Source of the DNA: Prorocentrum cordatum
Lineage: Eukaryota; Sar; Dinophyceae; Prorocentrales; Prorocentraceae
Length of the DNA: 64,000 bases
NCBI GenBank assembly: GCA_963575745.1
Contig: CAUYUJ010001703.1
Location: 240,001-304,000 of the forward strand
Direction: 5' to 3'
The position numbers and the translations under genes were made by a program. Positions 42,598 through 53,690 of the stretch are shown here, piece by piece; position 1 is the first letter of the stretch; the number at the start of each line of letters is the position of its first letter. Below the pieces are notes generated by a model that was not told where the DNA came from, did no database searches, and saw nothing but the letters and a program-made list of their open reading frames with translations.

Positions 42598-42642
42598 AAA
42601 AGATGATCGGGCGAATTTTCAAAATTTGCCTGATCATCTTTT
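42598..42642. repeat. Near-perfect 45-bp palindrome P1
   Basis: AAAAGATGATCGGGCGAATTTT (42598-42619), one C, then a right arm that pairs at 20 of 22 positions. It lies upstream of the Lys/Glu-rich gene in a CT-rich context. Diverged copies with the same flank lie at 7430-7474 and 45056-45100, inside the B and B' genes. Confidence 0.9.
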
Positions 42643-43186
42643 TGCGCGTTTTCTCATGACACCTTTCCTCCTCTCCCTCATCCTTCTCCCCCTCCCCCCC
42701 CCTCCTCCCCCCTTCCTCCTCTCCCTCCTCTGCCTCGGTGTTGTCGGGCCGTTTGTCTTCTGTTCTCGGGCCCCCGACGGCCCTCTCGGAACATTTTCTG
42801 GCAACGGGTTTGGGCGGGCCCTCGCCAGAAAATCCTGGTACTATAGAGGATTGCTAGTAGAGTTCAGACCGCGGGGCGGGGGAAGAGCGGCGGGGGCGGG
42901 AACGGGCTGCGCGCGCACTGCCCCAAGATGCAAATCCGAGGCTGATCCCACCCGGGGCGACTGCGACATAGGTGCCCCGAAGGATGTTCTGCGTCTGGCG
43001 AGTGCCATTTTTTGTTTAGGGTTGCCTCTGGCCCTGAAACCACCCAACTGGTGCATTATAAAATGTATAATGAAATATTCCATAATACATCTGTAATGGC
43101 CCGCACCTGCGATTTCAAGGTAAGACGTTCGAACCGCATTCAAAACAGTCACGCCGCTTCGTGCATCCTCACATCCTCTTCGCCTT
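42643..43186. other. No gene seen
   Basis: CT-rich to about 42735, then unique. Contains CTCGGGCCCCCGACGGCC and an AT-rich patch at 43045-43100 (TATAAAATGTATAATGAAAT). It lies between the 3' end of the B' gene and the 5' end of the Lys/Glu-rich gene, both on the minus strand. Confidence 0.4.
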
Positions 43187-44822
43187 CTACTCGCGGCTGT
43201 GCGTGACCCTCTCGACCTGGCGCTTCGACGACTTAACATAGCAGATGTCACCGTCGCTGTCCTCTTCTTCCACGAATTTACCAGAATTAAAAAATTGCAT
43301 TCCCTCAGTGTAGCCGCGCGCCTTAATCAGCTCACCCCTGTAGTAACGTTCCTTGGTTTTCTCGCGGATGGTCTCGCCCTTGAGCGACTCAACCTCTGAC
43401 AGGCGCGGGGGGGGGTGGGGGCGCGGAATGTCACGTTCTATGTTGTTGCTACCCCTCCTCCTCCTCATCCCCGCCCTCCTCCTCGCCCCCCCCCCCCCCC
43501 TGTCGCCCCCCCCATCCCCCTCCTCCTCCCCCTCGCCATGCTCCTTTTCATCTTCTCCGTCCTTCGATGCAGCTGGGGCGGCAACGTCGCCCTTCTGGAT
43601 TCCACCTTGCCCCCGCAAGTGCGCGCCAACTACATAGTGGAGCACCCCGTTCTTCTCCCCCCTCCTCCGCATCCCCCCATGCCCCCCTCCCCTTCCCCCC
43701 TCTGCCGCGTTTGAGAGACGGCGGGAGGTCGGGGGGCGAGAGGGCGGGGGGGCGACACCATGTCTAGTTTGCTGGAATGCTGCAGTGCCAGGGCAAGGAC
43801 GTTGGTGCGACACCTCATTTCTCAACCCCCCTCCCGTCGGAGTCGCCTCTGGTTCGAAGTCGCGATGCTCGCCAGATCTCTCGCCGATGAGGGCGTCGGG
43901 GGCATCGTCGCAAATGTCATCGCTGATGTCCTCGGCTTTGTCGAGCTCGATGCTCGCATCAGAGGTATCGCATGGCCCCCCTGGATCTGGATCAGAGGGT
44001 GGGCGGATTCGAAGCGCGGGGTCTCTGCTTGCCTGCGCCGAGGGAGGGGATCGCGACTCTGGGCGGCCCCGTTCGAGGGGCGGGGGGGGGGGGGGGGGGG
44101 GAGGGGGATGAGGAAGGGGGAGAAGGAGGGGGACGAGGCGGAGCAGGGTGAGGATGTGGAGGAGTATAACGAGGAAGAAATGCGCTGGCCTTCTTCGTGG
44201 CCTCGTAGAACTCGGGGGAGGGGGGGCGGCGCAACGTCTTGAGAAGGAGGTGGATAAGGAGAGGGCGATGAGAGGGCGAAGGAGGAGAATGAGACAGCCT
44301 GGTCGTCGCTCTGATCACCCCCTCGAACGTGTCGCGCCATTCCTCACGTATTTGAATCGCGCCACTTCTCACGACATTTGAAGGGAAACGTCTTGCACGA
44401 CAATGATGAATCGCCGCTCCCTTCAGACATCGCATCGCGCTCCCCGTTGCCCTGACAATAGAGGGGCGCGCGTGGGGGACAGGGGGCGGGGGGGGGGCAG
44501 CGTGGAGGTAGTGAGAGAGGGATGGGCGGCCCTCGCGATCCGCTTGGTCCGCCGACAAACCCCGAATCGGTAAGGTCGCCTGGTCTTCCAACGACCTTTG
44601 CGTCGCTAGCGCTATATCCGCACTGAGTTGGGAATCGATGTCACATTCAAACGTTATGTCGACATCGGAGGACACTTCCAGGCATTCTGTTTCCTCTGGG
44701 GGGAGGGGCAGGTTGGGGCTGTTCCTCTCCAGCGGTCCTCCTTCTCATCGTCCTCCGCGCCCTCCGTCGGCCCGCCCCCTCGCCCTCTGCAGAAACAGGA
44801 AGTGGGTTTTATCATTTCCCGT

Positions 44823-44855
<33 letters not shown>

Positions 44856-47800
44856 CACAATGCTTGCGCCCCCTCATCCATACCTTCGTCGCCCCTCCTC
44901 AGCTATGAAACATCAGCGTTCTGAAAACTGATTTTTTGTTTTTGTTCGAATGCTGCCCAAGCCCTGCTATGTATCCTCCATCCATCCTCCTCCTTCTCCC
45001 TCCTCCTCCTCCTCCTCCCCCTGTTTATTATTCTCCTCCTCCTCCGAAGCCGCTGAAAAGGTGGTCAAGCGAATGTTCAAAACTCGCCGGATTATTTTTT
45101 TTTGTTTCTCTCTCTCTCTCTCTCTCTCTTTTTTCATGCCCCCCCCCCCCTCCTCCTCCTCCTCCTCCCGCCTCTTCCTTTTTTTTCCCTATCTCCTTCT
45201 CCTCCTCCTCCTCCTCCTCCTCCTCCTCCTCCTCGCGCGGGCGCGCGTGCCGTCGCTATACAGAGGTCCGCATACTCTCAGGAGCCCCTCCCCCCAGCCC
45301 CGCTGATGCCTTTGACCCCTGGTCTTTTCAGGGCACACTGGGACCTCCTCGAGAAAATGCACCTGCCGCGCCTTGGCCCCGTCCTTCAAGAAGCTCCAGA
45401 GGCCTTGGTTGTTGATCGAATTAGAGGACGTGCCCTTCGATTTCGCCAGCTTCTGGATCGAATCCCTGGCCTCCTGCGCGCTCATGTCCGATCGGTTTCG
45501 GCCGGTCTTGAGTTTCTGCCAGAGCGAACTCATCTGGGCGGGGGTAAAGAAATCCTTCAGCATAGCGGGGCCAGCGACGGTTATGTTGTTCGCTTGGACG
45601 TGCTCTTTGAAACGATCGATCATATCCTGGAGGTTCTTTTCGGACTTCTGTTTGTCGGGCTTGTCGTCCTCGTCGACTGGCCCATCAGCAGCTGGCGAGG
45701 CTTCGGGCTCAGTTGGGGAAGGCTCGGGCTCCTTCCCAACTGGCGAGGGCTCGGGCTCATGGCCTCCCTCCAAGGAACCTTCATGACCTTCCCCAAGTAC
45801 CTCAGGCGGGGGCCCCTCAGGCCCCTTCGAATCAGGCGCTGCCTTCGCCTTCCTGGTCCCCGACGGCCTTTTGAGCACGGACGCCCCGCGAGCAACCATC
45901 AGTTCAAGAAATTGTGGTGGAGATTCGAGATCGGAAGATCGTGAACCTTGCTCGGTCTCGAAATGGCTGCGGTAAAACGGCAGAAGGTGCTGTTGGTCGT
46001 TGGTTCGGCCAAGCCCTTGAGGCCGTGCGTTTTTTTGTTTTTTGATTTTTTTTTTTGGGGGGGGCTGGGGGTCTCTGGGCGCGCCGCCATGTTTCTGAGG
46101 CCGCGGGGGGGGGGGAGGGGCGGGCTCCGCGATCCACCGCGACCCCCTCCCTCCCGATATCAGGGGGGCGGGGTTGAGCAACAGCAGTAACGGCAGCAGC
46201 AGCAGCATCGGGGAGAAGCGGCGAGGGCAGAGGGGTCGGACTAAGAGGCAAGCGGCAAGGTTTTCTTCTCCCCCGCGGGCAGGGGAAACCAACGTCGAAA
46301 TCACACCTTTCTAGTCCCGAGATGTTCGCCCAGAGTGCCGGGGACGCACGAAACTTTGGCACGCGAAACAGCAGAGCAACCCCCGGCGAGGGCGAACAAT
46401 TTTGAAAACCTCCAGGATGCTTAGGGCGAGGTGGAGGAGGACGACGACGAGAATGACGAGACGGACGATGATGAAGCACACGGGCACATGGCCGTCGGCA
46501 CCTCTGCTGTCGAGGAGCGCTGCTGCTAAGCGCAGACGGCGCGGCGCTCTGAAGGGGCCAGGGCAAGTCAGCAGGCCATTGCCAGTTGACTTGCGCTGGC
46601 CTCTTCAGTGAACGATCAGCTGAAGGGGGGGGGCTGGGAGAGCAGTTGCACCACCCCTCTGTTTGCCAACCCCGCCCCTTTTCACCACCGCGTGGGGTGA
46701 TGCAAAAGCTAATGGCGGGATCGGCGAAAACTGAGAGGTGGGGCCACGTCTTTCCTCATATCCACCCCCGGCCCCGTTCTGATGTACCGATGGGGCTGCC
46801 TCGAAAATCGAATGAGCACACGCCCTCGCACCACTACGATCAATCAGTATATTCGCCGCCATCTTCGCCTCCATCGTCGGAACTATCCCCTCGGTCTCCA
46901 GCAGCTGCTGCATATTTGTCTCTCAAGACGCTCATCTTGAGCGACTGCCGTTTTGCTACCACCCCCTCTTTCGTGCACGGCGTTGTTGCGACCCACTCAA
47001 ATATTTGAGTACATATCTCTTTGTGGGCATCCCCAGTGACTTCAATCGGTAAGGGCCACTTCCCAGTGGATTCGTTCCAGGAAACGATGTAGGACTTCTC
47101 GGCGGCGCAATGCAGCTTGATTTTGCCCCAGCTCGGCGAACCCAATACTGGACGCATGTTCTTTTCTTTCTTCCCCATGGCGCTAGAAGCAGCTGGTCTC
47201 TTGGGCACCCTGGGAACACCACCCGAAGAGCTGGCAGCAGCAGGCCTTCTCAGAACGTTCTCGGGCTCGACAGCAGACGGTTTCTTGTTCAGGATTGACG
47301 TTTTCAGTTCCCCTCGTGCGTGGGGAAGGGGTTCCTGGGCTTCCTCGACCAAAGTCCGAAACAACGAATCTGGAGTGATGGCTCCCTAAAAGGGTTCGGA
47401 GGGCCACGCTGCGACGGCACTCGCCAGAAAAGGGATGGAGGCGTAGGGAGGAAGACGGGGTGGAGCAGGACGAGTGACGGGCAAAACGAAGAGGAGGAGG
47501 AGTAGGAGGAGGGGGGGGAGGAAGATGAGGAGGAGGAGGGGGAGGAGGAGGAGGAGGAGGAGGAGGAGGAGGAGGAGGAGGAGGAGGAGGGAGGAGGATG
47601 GAGGAGGAGGAGGAGGAGGAGGAGGAGGAGGGGGGGGGGGGAGATGAGGAGGAGAGGGAGAACGTCCGATGCCATTCCCTCGCAGCGCGGATTTCTGAAC
47701 CCTGGCCTTCGAGGGTTTGCTCTGCGCCGTCGTGCCCGTGGCCTCGGGGAGCACCTAAGGTTCGAGTGAAACTTACGTCGGCGCCACCTGCTCCTCCTCC

Positions 47801-48703
47801 CCCTCCTCCTCCTCTTCCTCCCCCTCTTCCTCCCCCCCCCCCCCCCCCTCCTCCCCCCATCCCCCTCCCTCTCCTCCTCCTCCTCTTCGCCCTCCTCCGC
47901 GCTCAGGGCCCAGAGCACCTTTCTTTCGATGTCGGCCGCGCACTTGGTCTGCGCGCCGTCACCCTCGGGAAGCGCCGAAGGTGGGCGGAGGAGGATGAGG
48001 AGGGGGAGGAGGAGGCGGAGTAGGAGGAGGAGGAGGGGGAGGAGGTTGAGGAGGAGAAGGACGACCAGACCTTCTTCGCACCCGACGGCGAAGAATCGTG
48101 GGCCATCTCGTCCTCGTCCTCGGAGCTAGTGTCGTCGCTAAGGTTGGAGCTGGCGGCAACATCTGATTTTCCAGGCGTGCGTTCTGGGGATGCATCGGGC
48201 TCGCCACCATTGAGTTCTTTGATCCATGCATCTAGGTGAGCCTTCTGCTCAGGTATAGCTGTCTGGCACGCGTTGTCGTAACGGTAAGTCTTGTAGGTCA
48301 GGTTCCGCAAGTGAGCGAAAATAACACCAATTTGTTCTCCAACTTTCTTGGCCCAGATTTCAACGTCGTGCGACGTTTGCTTGATCATCCTGGTGGGGTT
48401 GTCTTGGACGAGGCGCCCCAACGCGTGGTTGACTTGGGACGACAAGACCCTCAGAGACCCCCAAGCAATGTACAAAATCATCACGAACGTCTTGAGCTTG
48501 AGAAATTCCGCGATGTTGGCCTTGTGATTGCGAGGCATCGTCACGTAAGCCCCAAAGTTGAATAAGTCACAATCCTTCGTACAGTCAAGGTATCGCTTGA
48601 ATCCGCCCTTCAATCTCTCCTCAGAAATCGATGGGCAAGGTCCAACATTGCATTTTCGTCTGGCTCGTTTTCGTGGTGGAGTAGCTGGAGGGGGGCCGCT
48701 CAT
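43187..48703 (-). CDS. Multi-exon gene of a dinoflagellate-expanded family, function unknown (fuller copy)
   Basis: Minus strand, from MSGPPPATPPRKRARRK at 48703 to the stop at 43187 (C-terminus SSKRQVERVTHSRE). Exon 1 is 48703-48071 (211 residues, acidic Ser end), exon 2 47963-47919, and exon 3 starts at 47754 (LPEATGTTAQSKPSKARVQK). A later exon starts at 47385 (GAITPDSLFRTLVEEAQEPL) and holds KLHCAAEKSYIVSWNESTGK. Further blocks are MLKDFFTPAQMSSLWQKLKT and NRSDMSAQEARDSIQKLAKS (about 45560-45430), SSDVDITFECDIDSQ (about 44675), an acidic block ending GLRNE (about 43820), and SEVESLKGETIREKTKERYY (about 43380). Not all junctions could be fixed. A 31-bp imperfect tandem duplication at about 44345-44390, absent from copy B, brings a TGA into the CKTF exon, so this copy may also be damaged. 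A spliced-leader relic lies 20 bp before the ATG. I do not know its function. Confidence 0.55.
44824..44855. repeat. 32-base T run
   Basis: A homopolymer present in B' where copy B has only about six Ts. It could reflect slippage, an inserted poly(A) tail on the minus strand, or an assembly error. Confidence 0.85.
45056..45100. repeat. Imperfect palindrome P1 (copy in B')
   Basis: Same sequence as 7430-7474 apart from one base (GATTA for GATCA). Homologous to the palindrome at 42598-42642. Confidence 0.7.
47755..47918 (-). other. Intron with an 8-bp direct repeat at its splice sites
   Basis: On the minus strand AGGTGCTC is present at both the exon 2 end and the exon 3 start (GAAAGAAAGGTGCTC and AACCTTAGGTGCTC). 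Donor GT, acceptor TTAG, phase 0. The interior is GGA-rich on the sense strand. The 8-bp repeat is longer than splice-site preference alone would give. The same structure exists in copy B. Confidence 0.7.
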
Positions 48704-48723
48704 ATGACCATATGAAGAATGAA

Positions 48724-48744
48724 CTTGAGCCAGAACGGCTGCGG
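48724..48744 (-). other. Spliced-leader relic upstream of the 48.7-kb gene
   Basis: On the minus strand the 21 bases match the DinoSL at 18 positions, ending in the perfect TGGCTCAAG. The preceding base is T, as allowed. The ATG at 48703 lies 20 bp downstream, a normal leader length. Copy B lacks this region. Confidence 0.88.
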
Positions 48745-48959
48745 ATCACTGGGCCCGTCGTCTGCCAACGTCCAACAGGCAACGCGAAAATGGTGTTGGG
48801 CAGCAGTTTCACAGAGGAACAACGCAATTCAATGCAGCTGGCAACGAAAACGCATGGCAACGCAAGTGACAACCCAATGCAACTGGCAGCGCAGTGCAAG
48901 TGGCAACGCAAATCAGTACAACGCACACGTGATGCAATAGATAGGGTTTGTCGTCCTAT

Positions 48960-49003
48960 TTCAGACCAAACATACGAATATGGACTAATGTTTTTGGTCT
49001 GAA
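48960..49003. repeat. Hairpin with TTCAGACCAAACAT arms
   Basis: TTCAGACCAAACAT (48960-48973) faces ATGTTTTTGGTCTGAA (48988-49003) with a two-base bulge and a 14-nt loop. Confidence 0.8.
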
Positions 49004-49088
49004 CTAAGATTCTTGGTTTGACAACATGAAGACGCCGATGTACATTAGCAAACATCCCGACATCATTCCCAGGACCAAGTGTTGGTCC

Positions 49089-49148
49089 GAGACCAAGAAA
49101 GCTGGTCTAAACCAACAATGGTGGTTCAGACTGCGCTTTCTTGGTCTC
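49089..49148. repeat. 60-bp hairpin with GAGACCAAGAAAG arms
   Basis: GAGACCAAGAAAG (49089-49101) is the exact inverse of CTTTCTTGGTCTC (49136-49148). Inside, CTGGTCTAAACCA and TGGTTCAGACTG also pair with few mismatches. With the hairpin at 48960 it shares the GGTCT/AGACC word. Confidence 0.85.
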
Positions 49149-49167
49149 AGGATCCTCAGGGTAGATA

Positions 49168-49472
49168 TTTTTCGCCCGGGTTGGTTTTCGCCCGGTGCGT
49201 TTCGCCCGGTTCGTTTCGCCCGGGTTTGCTTTCGCCCGGTTGGCTTTCGCCCGGGTTGGTTTTCGCCCGGGTTGGCTTTCGCCCGGGTTGGCTTTCGCCC
49301 GGGTTGGCTTTCGCCTGGGTTGGCTTTCGCCCGGGGTGGCTTTCGCCCGGGTTGGCTTTCGCCCGGTTGGCTTTCGCCCGGTTGGCTTTCGCCTGGGTTG
49401 GCTTTCGCCTGCTTGGCTTTCGCCCGGGTTGGCTTTCGCCTGGGCTCGTTTTCGCCTGGGTTCAACTTCGCC
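49168..49472. repeat. 16-bp minisatellite, plus orientation
   Basis: About 19 units of GGTTGGCTTTCGCCCG, with CTGGG or CGGTT variants. The open frames (FARVGFRPGWLSPGLA and similar) follow from the repeat. The same unit in inverted orientation forms the array at 51386-51707. Confidence 0.93.
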
Positions 49473-49536
49473 TTCCTCTTCCTCTTCTCCTCTTTCCTCT
49501 ACTGTTCTTTCATGCTGCTGCTGCTCCTCTTACCGA

Positions 49537-51180
49537 ACCCGACCCGACCCGACCCGCCCCGCCCGTTAGGGTCCGCCCGACCCGACCCGACCCGCCCGTT
49601 GGTCCGCCCGGCCGGACCCGGCCCGCCCGTTAGGGTCCGCCCGACTCGACCCGACCCGCCCGTTAGGGTTCACGCGTGCTCACTCGTGCGCGCCCCACAC
49701 TTTAATGCCCCGCCCGCTTCACCCGACCAGCCCGTTCAGGTCCGCCCGACCCGACCCGACCCGCTTCGCCCGCCAGGGTCCGCCTGCCCCACCCGGCCCG
49801 CCCGTCAGGGTTCACGCTTGCTCCCTCGAGTGCGCCTCCACACTTTAGTGTCCCGCCTGCCCGCCCCGAGCTGCCCGTTAGGGTCCGCCCGGCCCGAACC
49901 CGCCCCGCCCGTTAGGGTCCGCCCGACCCGACCCGTCACTCGAGCGCGTCCCACACCTCAGTGCCCCGCCCTCCCGACCCGATCCGCCCGTTAGGGTCCG
50001 CCCGACCCGAACCCGCCCCGCCCGTCAGGGTCCGCCCGGCCCGACCCGACCCGCCCGTTAGGGTTTACGCGTGCTCACTCGAGCGCGCCCCACACTTTAG
50101 TGTCCCGCCCGCCCGACCCGACCCGCCCGTTAGGGTCTGCCCGACCCGACCCGAACCGCTTCGCCCGCCAGGGTCTGCCCGACCCGACCCGACCCGCCCG
50201 TCAGGGTTCACGCGTGCTCACTCGAGTGCGCCTCCACACTTTAGTGTCCCGCCTGCCCGACACCAACCCGCCCGTTAGGGTCCGCCCGAACCCCGAAACC
50301 CGTCCCGCCCGTTGTTAGGGTCCGCCCGACCAAAAAAAAAAAAACAAAAACCCCCCCCCGACCCGACCCGCCCGTTAGGGTTTCACGCGTTGCTCACTCG
50401 GAGGCGCGCCCCAACTTAGTGTCCCGCCGCCCGACCCCGACCCGCCAGTTTAGGGTCTGCCCGACCCGACCGACCCGCCCTGACCGTAGGGTCCGCCCGA
50501 CCCGACCCGACCCGCCCATCAGGGTTCACGCGGCTCACTCGAGCGCGCCTCCACACTTCAGTGGCCCGCCTAGCCCGACCCGACCCGCCCGTCAGGGTCC
50601 GCCCGACCCGAACCCGTCCCGCCCGTTAGGGTCCGCCCGACCCGACCCGACCCGCCCGTTAGCGTTCACGCGTGCTCACTCGAGCGCGCCCCACACTTTA
50701 GTGTCCCGCCCGCCCAACCCGACCCGCCCGCTAGGTTCTGCCCGACCCGACCCGACCCGCTTCGCCCGCCAAGGTCCGCCTGCCCCACCCGACCCGCCCA
50801 TCAGGGTTCACGCGTGCTCACCGAGCGCGCCTCCACACTTTAGTGTCCGCCTGCCCGACCCGACCGCCCGTTAGGGCCGCCCGACCCGAAACCCGCCCGC
50901 CCGTTAGGGTCCGCCCCGACCGACCCGACCCCGCCCGTTGGGGTTCACGCGTGCTCACTCGAGCGCGCCCTAAACTTTAGTGTCCCGCCCGCCCGACCCG
51001 ACCCGCGCGTCCGCCCGACCCGGCGCGACCCGCCCTGCCCGTTAGGGTCCGCTCGCCCGACTCGGCCCGCGTGTGAGGGTCCGCTCGGCCCGTCCCGCCC
51101 GTTAGGGTCCGCTGCACCCGATCGGGCCCGCACGCTGGGGCTCACGCGTGCCCACTTGAGCGCGCCCCGCATGTTTTAGC
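49537..51180. repeat. CCCGACCCGACCCG / CCCGTTAGGGTCCGC minisatellite
   Basis: Degenerate units of CCCGACCCGACCCGCCCG and TTAGGGTCCGCCCGACCC alternate with a longer block carrying CGCGTGCTCACTCGAGCGCG and CACACTTTAGTGTCCCGCC. Block spacing is irregular. A run of A with some C interrupts it at about 50331-50347. TTAGGG here is part of a larger GC-rich unit and is not a run of telomere repeats. Confidence 0.92.
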
Positions 51181-51385
51181 GTCCCGTTCTGACGCATCTC
51201 AGACCCTCCTTGACATCCGGGACCTCCTTGACCCCCCCCCCACGTCTCTGCGACCCTTTCGCCTACTCAAGCGGCGCGCCTCAAAGGCTCCCAGGGGTCA
51301 GCACGGCGGCGGCGACGGCCACGCCAGCGACGGCGGCGCCTACTTTTGCCCCTGAGCCTGCCCCGCCTGCTCCCCGCCTGGCCCC

Positions 51386-51707
51386 GGCGAAAGCCAACCC
51401 CGGCGAAAGCCAACCCCGGCGAAAGCCAACCCCGGCGAAAGCCAACCCCGGCGAAAGCCAACCCCGGCGAAAGCCAACCCCGGCGAAAGCCAACCCCGGC
51501 GAAAGCCAACCCAGGCAAAAGCCAACCCGGCGGAAGCCAACCCGGCAAAAGCCAGCCCCGCGGGCCGCGGCGAAAGCCAGCCCCCGGCGAAAGCCAACCC
51601 CGGCGAAAGCCAAGCCCGGCGAAACGAAGCCCGGCGAAACGAAGCCCGGCGAAAGCCAACCCCGGCGAAAGCCAACCCCGGCGAAAGCCAACCCCGGCGA
51701 AAGCCAT
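51386..51707. repeat. 16-bp minisatellite, inverted relative to 49168-49472
   Basis: About 19 units of GGCGAAAGCCAACCCC, the reverse complement of the unit at 49168-49472 with small changes. A shorter variant GGCGAAACGAAGCCC occurs at about 51617-51645. Frames on both strands are open through it, as a repeat effect. Confidence 0.93.
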
Positions 51708-52850
<1,143 letters not shown>

Positions 52851-53690
52851 TACGCGCACTATGGTCTATGGTAGCTGGCGCGGACATCCAAGATGATCCC
52901 ACTTGAGGCCTGGAAGGCGCTTTGCCCGCTGGCTTCTACTCGCGCCAGATCGCCACGCGCGAGGCCGCGACCGCCAACAGTTTGTGTGTGTATGGGTGTG
53001 CGTGTGTGTGTGTGTGTGTTGCTCTGGTCCCCACGCCACGTGATCTGGCCTGGCCGCGCGCGTTATCCCGCTCGACTGCCTACGCCGCGAAGCCGCGCGC
53101 GTGGCCGAAACGCACGCCCCAGCGTGTGCGATGCTGCCCGCACGCCGCCCACTGACCACTTCCATCCCCACGATCGATGGGGCGGTGCCGCCGTGCCGTG
53201 CCAGGCAGAACTCGGCGGCCCCGCGGGGCCGGCCCCGCGCCTCCTCCCACCGCCCCTCCCTGCCGTGCTTCTCTCGTCCTCTCCTGCCGTTCCTCCTCCG
53301 TTCGCCTCCGTCCGTCCTCGTTCCTCCTCCGTTCGTCCTCCGTTCTTCCTCCTCCTCCTCCTCCTCCACACAATGCTGTCGTTCCGTCTCCTCCTACACC
53401 TCGTCCTCTCACCCCTCCCAACCACCACGGTCGAGATAATGCGCTCCAGCATGGACCCCCGTGCTGCCTGCTCTGAGCTGCTCGCAGCGACAAGCTCTTG
53501 GGCCTAAGCGCGGAACTTTGCTCTGAGGAATGAGAAATGGAATCGCTGCTGACGCAGCTTCACGCCTCCCCCTCCTCCCCCCGATCCTCCTCGGATTTCT
53601 CCTCCTCTGGGCACTGATGGCGGTCATGCTTTCGCCGTTGCTGCTGCTGCTGCTGCTGCTGCTTCTGCTGCCCCTCGTCCGCGTGGAAGT
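52851..53690. other. No gene seen; two related CGCTCGACTGCCT blocks
   Basis: GCGCGCGTTATCCCGCTCGA, CTGCCTACGCCGC and GCCGCGCGCGTGGCCG at 53055-53106 resemble 52120-52170 (ATCCCGCTCGACTGCCTCCG, CCGCGCGCGTGGCCGTG), suggesting an old duplication. 53230-53400 is CGTTCCTCCT-rich. A CTG run is at 53639-53662. No gene is supported. Confidence 0.45.

Larger units (their letters stand above)
43243..48297. repeat. Segmental copy B' (partner of 5690-10703)
   Basis: Starts at TGTCACCGTCGCTGTCC and ends at CTTGTAGGTC. Almost identical to B. Differences include the 31-bp tandem duplication near 44345-44390, a 32-T run at 44824-44855 replacing a 6-T run, and a much shorter CT repeat at about 45108. Confidence 0.95.

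Noticed and set aside
49537-51180. Telomere array
   Set aside because: TTAGGG occurs only inside a longer GC-rich unit and never in tandem.
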